Source of the DNA: Oscillospiraceae bacterium | GTDB taxonomy: Bacteria; Bacillota; Clostridia; Oscillospirales; Acutalibacteraceae | Assembly: GCA_029012165.1 (NCBI GenBank) | Contig: JAQXLO010000261.1 | Location: 1 to 9,862, forward strand | Reading direction: 5' to 3' | Length of the DNA: 9,862 bases | Part shown: positions 5,024 to 9,862 of the stretch, one piece after another | How positions within the stretch are numbered: position 1 is the stretch's first letter | Layout of the letters: every line of letters starts with the position of its first letter | Position numbers and translations under genes: made by a program | The notes under the pieces: model-generated | Told to the model about the DNA's origin: nothing | Database searches by the model: none | The model's input: the letters and a program-made list of their open reading frames with translations, nothing else

Positions 5024-7237
5024 ATGAAAATACGCACAAAGCTGATGAGCCTTTTGCTCGCTGTGTGCATGGTACTGATGCTCGTTCCGGCGTTCGGGAC
5101 GGTCGTTTATGCCGACGGGGGAACCTCCTGTCATGTCAGCACAGCGCAGGCGTTCTCCGACGCTGTCGGGCGTGCGGACAAAACGGCGCCCTACACAATC
5201 TATCTCGACAGCGACATCACCATCGACCGCATGTACATTGAGAATCAGGATTTGACGATTGACCTTTGCGGACACACCATCACCGGCGACACAGACTCCA
5301 ACGCACTCTTTTTTCTGAAGAGCAGCAACACATACTTGGGTACGCATCCCGGCGGCACAAAGCTGACGGTCAGGGACAGCAAGGGCGGCGGCACGATTAC
5401 CTATGCGCTCAGAGTATTCACCAGCTATAACGCCATGTTCTCCACATCCAGCAAAGCTACGCTGGTCATTGAGAGCGGCACGTTTATTCTCACGGGAGAA
5501 ACGGAAGGATACTACGGAAACATCATCTATTGCGGCAACAGCTCCACCGTGGACATCCGCGGCGGTGTGTTCCGCAACGAAACAGGCTATGAGAGCGGTC
5601 AGCGCAACAGTTGTATCTGGGTGTTCAACGGCACCGTCACCGCAAAGAATGCAAAGTTCAGTTCCTCCTCCGAGTGCATCTATGCGAATGCCCCCGTCGC
5701 TGAGGACGTTGCTATCAACATTGATAACTGTTCCTTTACGGCAGGACAAGACGCCATCTGCCTGTATGCCGGCAAGCTGACCATCGGCAATTCGCTGATT
5801 ACCGTGACACGGGATAACGCCTGTGCGATTTACTTCTACTCCGCCGAAAGATGCGGCTATATTGCCGACTGCTTGGCGGCGGGCAACAACGCCTATGTGG
5901 ACGGTGCGCTGTATACAAAAACGAATGAACGCGCGCTCGGCTCGTACAAGGCAGGGTGCAGAGTGGAAATCGGGCCTCCCAGAATCACCCAAGCCGAACT
6001 GTATGTCACCCCTCCCGCTGTCGGCGCAGTACCCGCCACCTATTGCAGCTCGGGCACCTACGATTACAGTGGCGGCAGTGTCGCATGGATTCCGAAACAC
6101 GCCACTTTCCAGGAGGGCGTCTCTTACACCGTTTATTTCCAAGCGGAGATCGATTGTTTTGACGGCGTGTTCGCTAACTTCATAGACGTCACCCTCAACG
6201 GCGAAAAGGCAAGCGTTTTCATCGGCGCCGGAACGAAGAAAATCACAGCGGTCCATACCTTCCCCGCACTGAAGAGTACGGAAACCATCGACAGCGTCAG
6301 CATAACCGATTTGACGGCGCCCGTCGCCGGCGCAACACCCGGCAATGCGGCAACAACGGACACACGGTACAGCGTTGTCAATACCATGTGGGATCCTGAA
6401 CCCGGCAGTACGTTCGCAGAGAATACCGTGTACAGCGCCGTGATTACATTGGAAGCGAAATCCGGCTATCAGTTCACCGCCGATACGGTGTTCCGTGTAG
6501 GCGGCAAAGCCGCAACCGTCTTGACACGCAGTGCAGAGGAAGCGAAGATTTCCTACACCTTCCCCGCAACAGAATCCCTTGCGGAACCGATATCCGCCGC
6601 CGCACTGTCCCTTGCGGCGCCCGTTGCCGGCGCAGTACCCGGCAAAGCGACCACAACGGACACACAGTACAGCATCGTCAGCACCGTGTGGAATCCGGCG
6701 CCGGGCAGTAAGTTTGCAGAGAATACCGTGTACAAAGCCGAGATTACGGTGAAAGCAAAAACCGGCTATGTGTTTACCAACGCAACGGTGTACCGTGTAG
6801 GCGGCAAAACCGCAACACTTGTGGCACGCAGTGCGCAGGAAGCGAAGATTTCCGTCTCGTTCCCGGCAACCGCAAAGCTTCCCACCGTCGCCATCCGAAA
6901 CAACCCCGGCACGAGAACCGTCAACTACGGCGACGGCATCTTCTTTGTCGCCGTCCACACCGACCTCCCCGCCGGCGCACAGATCCGCTGGTTTGTCGAT
7001 GACGTGGAAAAATCGACGGGCGATCTTTTCTCCTACGGCAACATCAAGAAAAACGCCACCGTGACCGTCAAGCTGACCGATGCCGAGGGTACGGTACTGC
7101 GGGACGCCGATGGTAAAGAAATCAGCGACAGCGAGACGATTCAGGTCAAGGCGGGATTTTTCAAAAAACTTCTCAGCTTCCTGAAGAATCTGTTCCGTGT
7201 CGCCAGAATCGTTGCACAGGCCGTCACTGAAGATTAA
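5024..7237 (+). CDS. Secreted beta-helix protein with three Ig-like repeats and a helical C-tail
   Basis: 737 residues from the ATG at 5024, preceded by AAAAAGGAG at 5006-5014. A TTG-initiated extension to 4973 lacks a site and would hide the signal peptide. Residues 1-30 are a Sec signal peptide ending ...TVVYA. Residues ~35-315 read as a right-handed parallel beta-helix: repeated short strands such as LTIDLCGHTITG, LTVRDSKGGGTI, LVIESGTFILTG, VDIRGGVFRN and INIDNCSFTA, with 13 cysteines in all through residue 378. Three ~100-residue beta-sandwich repeats follow (about 320-415, 421-516 and 521-616); the last two are near copies with 'APVAGA.PG', 'W.P.PGS.FAENTVY' and 'FRVGGK.AT'. Residues 618-709 form another Ig-like domain. 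The tail (710-737) is a cationic amphipathic helix, GFFKKLLSFLKNLFR. No catalytic residues are evident, so an adhesin or glycan-binding role is possible. No SLH, LPXTG or dockerin module was seen. Confidence 0.85.
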   Translation: MKIRTKLMSLLLAVCMVLMLVPAFGTVVYADGGTSCHVSTAQAFSDAVGRADKTAPYTIYLDSDITIDRMYIENQDLTIDLCGHTITGDTDSNALFFLKSSNTYLGTHPGGTKLTVRDSKGGGTITYALRVFTSYNAMFSTSSKATLVIESGTFILTGETEGYYGNIIYCGNSSTVDIRGGVFRNETGYESGQRNSCIWVFNGTVTAKNAKFSSSSECIYANAPVAEDVAINIDNCSFTAGQDAICLYAGKLTIGNSLITVTRDNACAIYFYSAERCGYIADCLAAGNNAYVDGALYTKTNERALGSYKAGCRVEIGPPRITQAELYVTPPAVGAVPATYCSSGTYDYSGGSVAWIPKHATFQEGVSYTVYFQAEIDCFDGVFANFIDVTLNGEKASVFIGAGTKKITAVHTFPALKSTETIDSVSITDLTAPVAGATPGNAATTDTRYSVVNTMWDPEPGSTFAENTVYSAVITLEAKSGYQFTADTVFRVGGKAATVLTRSAEEAKISYTFPATESLAEPISAAALSLAAPVAGAVPGKATTTDTQYSIVSTVWNPAPGSKFAENTVYKAEITVKAKTGYVFTNATVYRVGGKTATLVARSAQEAKISVSFPATAKLPTVAIRNNPGTRTVNYGDGIFFVAVHTDLPAGAQIRWFVDDVEKSTGDLFSYGNIKKNATVTVKLTDAEGTVLRDADGKEISDSETIQVKAGFFKKLLSFLKNLFRVARIVAQAVTED
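6284..6883 (+). repeat. Tandem 300-base in-frame direct repeat (Ig-like domains)
   Basis: Two tandem units, 6284-6583 and 6584-6883, line up base for base with a period of exactly 300 nucleotides (100 codons). Blocks are identical or nearly so at the DNA level: for example AACGGACACAC at 6355 and 6655, GAATACCGTGTACA at 6421 and 6721, and AGCGAAGATTTCC at 6541 and 6841. A third unit upstream (about 5981-6268) is recognisable only at the protein level. This indicates a fairly recent duplication of one domain, now diverging at exposed positions. Confidence 0.9.
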
Positions 7238-7258
7238 GACAGAAAGGAAAACGGAAGC

Positions 7259-8182
7259 ATGAAAAAATTTTTTTCCGTATGCCTTGCCTTGCTGTGCGTG
7301 CTGTCCCTTGCGTCCTGCATGGGTGACGGCGGCAAAGCGCCCGCCGAGACCACACAGGCAAGCAATGTGAACCCTTCGACACAGAAGACCGTCACCGCTT
7401 CCGGCACAGAAAAGCAGAAAATCGCCAAGCTGGATTTTTCCCTGATGGAGCTGATGGAAGCAAACTGCATCTCCAATTTGCTGACCAACTACAAATCCGT
7501 CACCAGCACAGACCGCACGGACAACATGACCTTTTCCGCCAGCTATTTTCTGAAAGACGGCGCACCGGCGCAGATCATCCAATGGAAATATGACAGCGGA
7601 GAGGTTTCCTACGGCGGCTGGTACCGGGGATATGAAATCTCGAAGTCGGAAGACGGCAGAGTCACCGCAAGCATCGCCATCGACAAAATCACCGAGACCG
7701 AGGCGTTCCCCTATGAGGAAGTGTTCCTGTCGTATATGCGTGACATGACCATTGAGCTTGTCCGGGAGCAGGAGGACTGCTACGTCCTCGCCGCCAAGTC
7801 CATTTACAGCGACCCGGCGGACAACGATGTCTCCACCCTGACCGTGGACAAGGAAACGCTGGCCATCCGGCGCATCCAATTTGAGTCCGAGATGGACGGC
7901 GAAGTGGAAATCAACATTACATACGACACCTATGTGGACGGCATGGAACTGCTGGACGGCTTTGGCGGCAAGCTCAAGACCGTTACGGTGGTCACGGATA
8001 TCGTCCTCGAAAACGGTCGCAGCAATGTCACCGTCCAAAAACAGCTCCCCGCAAATTGGGAGCTTCGCCCCTATGCCTATGAGGAAACCGCCCTGTATCT
8101 GGATGCCGACAGCACCGTGGAATACAAATATCCCGGTGACGGCAAGGATTACACCGTCTATGTGACCAATATTATGGGATAA
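7259..8182 (+). CDS. Lipoprotein of unknown function (LolA/LppX-like fold suspected)
   Basis: 307 residues, ATG at 7259, with AGAAAGGA about 11 bases upstream and only 21 bases after the beta-helix gene, so it is co-transcribed. MKKFFSVCLALLCVLSLASC has a clear lipobox (L17-A18-S19-C20), so the mature protein is anchored by lipid at Cys20 on the outer face of the membrane. A flexible T/A/S/E/K-rich linker follows to about residue 55. Beyond it is an alternating beta-strand domain with 'LTVDKETLAIRRIQFES' and 'GEVEINITYDTYVDG' (residues 194-228). That phrase is typical of the curved beta-sheet of LolA/LppX-like lipoproteins, but I cannot confirm it. No catalytic motif was seen. Partners may be the beta-helix protein and the lipoprotein on either side. 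Confidence 0.85.
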   Translation: MKKFFSVCLALLCVLSLASCMGDGGKAPAETTQASNVNPSTQKTVTASGTEKQKIAKLDFSLMELMEANCISNLLTNYKSVTSTDRTDNMTFSASYFLKDGAPAQIIQWKYDSGEVSYGGWYRGYEISKSEDGRVTASIAIDKITETEAFPYEEVFLSYMRDMTIELVREQEDCYVLAAKSIYSDPADNDVSTLTVDKETLAIRRIQFESEMDGEVEINITYDTYVDGMELLDGFGGKLKTVTVVTDIVLENGRSNVTVQKQLPANWELRPYAYEETALYLDADSTVEYKYPGDGKDYTVYVTNIMG

Positions 8183-8194
8183 GGAGAATACATC

Positions 8195-8908
8195 ATGAAA
8201 AAGCTCTTTACACTTTTACTTGCTCTCACCATGCTTGTCTCCCTTGCCGCCTGCGGCGACAAAAAGGGAACCGGCACCACCGACGCCCCCGAAGCCGAGC
8301 AGACCACGGCCGCCCCCGAGCGTACCCCCGCAGCCAATGTTGACCCGACCGGAATGGAATGGGGACAGGCAGACAACGGCAGCTATACCGGCGACTTCTG
8401 GTACCCCGAAAACGGCGACACGAGCACCTGCATCCTGTTCCAGAAAGCCAACAGCGACTACGCCCCCGCAGGCTGTTCCTACATCAAAATCGTCAACGGC
8501 GAAGAAGCCGAGGATTTTCCGTGTGCAACCGATGCAGACGGCAATTTGATCGACGCCGACAATGCCGGCAAAATCAAGATCGCCTTCCTCGACGATTTCA
8601 CGGCGTATGACTATGTCGCCGATGCGTGGTACTCCAGAGGCGATATGCCGGCGCTTCTGGCGCAGCTGAGCGGCAAAAGTCTTGTGGGCGAAAAGTACCC
8701 CGAGGACAGCCTCCAGCTGAAAGCGGACGGGACGACCGCCGAACTGTATGACGGCGAAAGCTACACCGGCACATGGACCCTTGCGTCACCGACCGTGGTC
8801 AACATCACCCGCAACGACAGTGTCCTGCACTTCAAAATTCAGTATGACGAAACCGGCAAAATCACCGGCCTCGCCGAAAGCTCCTTCTCCTCCTACATTT
8901 TTGCGTAA
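8195..8908 (+). CDS. Lipoprotein of unknown function, lipocalin-like C-terminal part
   Basis: 237 residues, ATG at 8195. AAGGAG (8181-8186) overlaps the stop codon of the preceding gene, 12 bases upstream. MKKLFTLLLALTMLVSLAAC carries the lipobox L17-A18-A19-C20. Residues 21-50 are a disordered linker rich in A, T, P and E, ending 'AANVDPT', close to 'ASNVNPS' in the linker of the upstream lipoprotein. The body has two parts: about 52-145 (Cys79, Cys94, Cys110; 'ATDADGNLIDADNAGKIKIAF') and about 160-237. The second part, with 'LQLKADGTTAELYDGESYTGTWTL' and 'LHFKIQYDETGKITGL', has the 'GTW' and strand pattern of small lipocalin-like domains; this is a guess from pattern, not a family match. 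Its last 12 codons reappear near the right edge of the window. It ends the operon before a terminator. Confidence 0.85.
   Translation: MKKLFTLLLALTMLVSLAACGDKKGTGTTDAPEAEQTTAAPERTPAANVDPTGMEWGQADNGSYTGDFWYPENGDTSTCILFQKANSDYAPAGCSYIKIVNGEEAEDFPCATDADGNLIDADNAGKIKIAFLDDFTAYDYVADAWYSRGDMPALLAQLSGKSLVGEKYPEDSLQLKADGTTAELYDGESYTGTWTLASPTVVNITRNDSVLHFKIQYDETGKITGLAESSFSSYIFA
8870..8905 (+). repeat. 3' end of lipoprotein gene, first copy of a 36-base direct repeat
   Basis: These bases encode the last 12 codons before the stop of the lipoprotein gene (LAESSFSSYIFA). They recur in the same orientation at 9785-9820 with 34 of 36 positions identical. The two differences, A to G at 8895-equivalent and 8897-equivalent positions, change Tyr to Cys and Ile to Val. 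Confidence 0.9.
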
Positions 8909-8924
8909 ATCCCTGCAAAAGACT

Positions 8925-8960
8925 GCCGCCGCAGGTTGTGCCTGCGGCGGCCTGTTTTGT
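8925..8960. terminator. Bidirectional terminator between convergent genes
   Basis: GCCGCCGCAGG (8925-8935) pairs perfectly with CCTGCGGCGGC (8941-8951) around a 5-base loop. On the plus strand CTGTTTTGT follows; on the minus strand the stem is followed by AGTCTTTTGC. It lies between the stop of the plus-strand lipoprotein gene (8908) and the stop of the convergent minus-strand gene (9004), so it can end both transcripts. The T-runs are short, but the GC-rich stem is very stable. Confidence 0.8.
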
Positions 8961-9003
8961 CCGTCAAATACGTCCTGCGAAAGACTGAATCTTCAGAAAA
9001 CAG

Positions 9004-9537
9004 TTATGCGACTTTCGTGATCGTACCGTATGAAGTAATGTTCAGCGTGAAGCCTTTCATGTCCGAAACGGAATCGAATCCAAGCCAGTCTCTGGTGAGC
9101 CATGTCATTTTGGGTGCGATCACCACTTTGTATTCCACACCTTTTCCGGGAAGCACCCATGTCTTTGTCGAACCGCCTGCGTTGCAGATATAGCCACGGC
9201 TGTTGCAGTTATAGGATCCCGAAAGGGCGCTCTGCTTGACCCAAGACGAATTCACCTTTTTGTAAACAGTGACATTCACCTTCGCATCCTTGCTGGTCGA
9301 AAGATTGAACTGAAATTCTTCAAAACAGGACGACGGCAGTTTCACTTGAATTTTTGTTCTGTATGTGTCGCCAAATGCCTCGGTGTTCCAGCCCGTGTTG
9401 CTTTTGATATAAACCGTCTGACCGCCGATGATTCCGGTTGCGGTGTGCTTGTTGCTGCTGATCGAGGCAGCGCTGCAAACGAGTGCCGATGAGAACGCCA
9501 AAATAATCGCAAGAATAAAAGATACTGCTTTTTTCAT
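9004..9537 (-). CDS. Small secreted protein of unknown family
   Basis: 177 residues, ATG at 9537-9535 on the minus strand, with AAAAAGGAG about 9 bases upstream. MKKAVSFILAIILAFSSALVCSAA is a Sec signal peptide, with likely cleavage after Ala24 (SAA-S). The Cys at 21 has no proper lipobox, so this is a released or wall-associated protein. The mature part of about 150 residues is Ser/Thr/Asn-rich and reads as one beta-sandwich: YRTKIQVKLPSSCFEEFQFNLS, VNVTVYKKVNSSWVKQS, and GVEYKVVIAPKMTWLTRDW (shown as strands). Cys111 and Cys118 (YNCNSRGYICNAGG) could form a disulfide. The layout recalls small exported carbohydrate-binding or pre-peptidase C-type beta domains, but I recognise no family. It is convergent with the lipoprotein operon and has its own long leader. 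Confidence 0.85.
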   Translation of the reverse strand: MKKAVSFILAIILAFSSALVCSAASISSNKHTATGIIGGQTVYIKSNTGWNTEAFGDTYRTKIQVKLPSSCFEEFQFNLSTSKDAKVNVTVYKKVNSSWVKQSALSGSYNCNSRGYICNAGGSTKTWVLPGKGVEYKVVIAPKMTWLTRDWLGFDSVSDMKGFTLNITSYGTITKVA

Positions 9538-9609
9538 AAATAATTGCTCCTTTTTCGTTTTGTTTTTAATTTTGTTTTATGATGTCGGCTTTGATCACGT
9601 ACAGTTTGG

Positions 9610-9631
9610 CTACAGCATTTCGTTCCTCCTC
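9610..9631 (-). promoter_or_regulatory. Strong Shine-Dalgarno with two-codon minigene in the leader
   Basis: On the minus strand a perfect AGGAGG (complement of 9625-9630) is followed after six bases by ATG-CTG-TAG (complement of 9618-9610). This is an ideal start signal for a two-codon reading frame (Met-Leu-stop), about 72 bases upstream of the small secreted protein's start. It could be a translated leader minigene, a ribosome standby site, or the relic of a lost gene start. The sequence is certain; the function is not known. Confidence 0.45.
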
Positions 9632-9651
9632 GTTTGTTTGATTGTGACTCT

Positions 9652-9680
9652 ATTATGACAAAAAAATATTTAAGAAACAA
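9652..9680 (-). promoter_or_regulatory. Possible promoter of the small secreted protein gene
   Basis: On the minus strand TTGTTT (complement of 9675-9680) and CATAAT (complement of 9652-9657) are 17 bases apart. The -10 has one mismatch and the -35 has three. An alternative perfect TATAAT lies further upstream (complement of 9703-9708) with a poor -35. Either one gives a leader of about 110-160 bases that includes the minigene. The whole stretch is AT-rich, so chance matches are possible. Confidence 0.45.
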
Positions 9681-9746
9681 GTAAGCAAACGATTAAGAAA
9701 CCATTATATAAATATGAAGAAAGCCTAATAAAAATATGCAAAGAAT

Positions 9747-9775
9747 ACAGGTGCGGTCTGTATGCCCGCACCTGT
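9747..9775. terminator. Hairpin, possible terminator of an off-window minus-strand gene
   Basis: ACAGGTGCGG (9747-9756) pairs perfectly with CCGCACCTGT (9766-9775) around a 9-base loop. On the minus strand ATTCTTTGCATATTTTTA follows the stem, a moderate T-rich tail; on the plus strand CCTCTCG follows, with no T-run. It would therefore best terminate leftward transcription entering from beyond the right edge, but no minus-strand gene can be supported in 9776-9862. Confidence 0.45.
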
Positions 9776-9784
9776 CCTCTCGTT

Positions 9785-9826
9785 CTCGCCGAAAGCTCCT
9801 TCTCCTCCTGCGTTTTTGCGGAATAA
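9785..9826 (+). pseudogene. Orphan copy of the lipoprotein gene 3' end
   Basis: Bases 9785-9820 repeat 8870-8905 with 34 of 36 identical, and in the same reading frame give LAESSFSSCVFAE followed by TAA (9824-9826). Upstream (9747-9775) is a hairpin and not lipoprotein sequence, and no start codon or ribosome binding site is in reach. This is thus a detached gene tail, not a gene. The likely origins are a tandem duplication of the lipoprotein gene followed by deletion, or a short copied tract. The downstream sequence (AAAGCTTTGTG...) does not match that after the intact gene. Confidence 0.7.
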
Positions 9827-9862
9827 AAGCTTTGTGTCTTTTGCATAAACACGAATATCAAA

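Larger units (their letters stand above)
9538..9862. other. Right-hand non-coding region
   Basis: 325 bases upstream of the small secreted protein gene. It contains that gene's leader with the minigene, candidate promoters, the hairpin at 9747-9775 and the orphan lipoprotein tail at 9785-9826. Short open frames cross it but lack ribosome binding sites or recognisable products. Bases 9827-9862 are AT-rich and show nothing further. Confidence 0.55.

Noticed and set aside
4949..8038. A 1029-codon open frame on the minus strand, opposite the beta-helix and first lipoprotein genes
   Set aside because: Its codons are aligned with the sense codons, so its stops would need sense TTA, CTA or TCA codons, which these genes hardly use. 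The predicted product is rich in His, Cys, Gly and Arg with no domain, signal or ribosome binding site, whereas the plus-strand genes have signal peptides, sites and domains.
7259..8908. The two lipoproteins as recent paralogues of each other
   Set aside because: They share only the signal peptide style and an 'A-NV-P' linker motif; their mature domains differ in length and pattern and cannot be aligned by eye.
9747..9775. CRISPR-like or transposon-end interpretation of the right-hand hairpin
   Set aside because: There is only one copy, with no spacers, no target-site duplication and no transposase; a terminator-type hairpin explains it better.
9670..9861. A 63-codon minus-strand frame at the right edge
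   Set aside because: It runs across the hairpin at 9747-9775 and the orphan lipoprotein tail, has no convincing ribosome binding site, and its translation shows no recognisable feature.

Overview
The window looks like chromosomal DNA from an anaerobic Gram-positive of the Clostridia, probably an Oscillospiraceae/Ruminococcaceae-type gut bacterium. The reasons are: near-consensus sigma-A promoters sitting in AT-richer gaps, strong AAGGAG/AGGAGG ribosome binding sites before almost every gene, classical lipoboxes, a DUF5058 membrane protein, and a secreted protein whose C-terminal Ig-like domain plus 'VKAGFFKKLLSFLKNLF' tail is of a kind I associate with that group. The taxonomy is inferred, not proven. 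No mobile element, tRNA, rRNA or CRISPR array was seen.

Layout. (1) 1-81 (-) is the signal-peptide start of a secreted protein that runs off the left edge. It shares a 151-base divergent intergenic region with (2), a three-gene operon (233-3113, +). That operon encodes a DUF5058 integral membrane protein, a second integral membrane protein, and a membrane-anchored M20 metallopeptidase of the CPS1/PM20D1 type, and it ends in a strong intrinsic terminator. (3) 3317-4630 (+) is a single gene for a cytoplasmic clan GH-A (GH39-like) glycoside hydrolase with its own promoter and a probable TTG start. (4) A 393-base gap holds a terminator-like hairpin, two inverted repeats and a promoter. (5) 5024-8908 (+) is a tightly packed three-gene unit: a 737-residue secreted beta-helix/Ig-repeat protein and two unrelated-looking lipoproteins, closed by a GC-rich hairpin that can work in both directions. 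(6) 9004-9537 (-) is a small secreted protein of unknown family, convergent with (5), with a long leader containing a strong Shine-Dalgarno and a two-codon minigene. (7) 9538-9862 is otherwise non-coding. It contains a hairpin and a 36-base near-copy of the 3' end of the second lipoprotein gene.

How the parts may work together. The first operon reads as a membrane transport-like pair with a surface peptidase or N-acyl-amino-acid hydrolase, so peptide or acyl-amino-acid processing linked to transport is a reasonable but untested idea. The second operon is an exported surface set with no recognisable enzyme: a beta-helix with Ig-like repeats, possibly adhesive or glycan-binding, and two lipoproteins. 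The glycoside hydrolase has no neighbouring transporter, so its substrate cannot be deduced from context. Most of the window is ordinary. The least explained parts are the three-gene surface unit, the DUF5058/partner/M20 unit, and the duplicated lipoprotein-gene tail.
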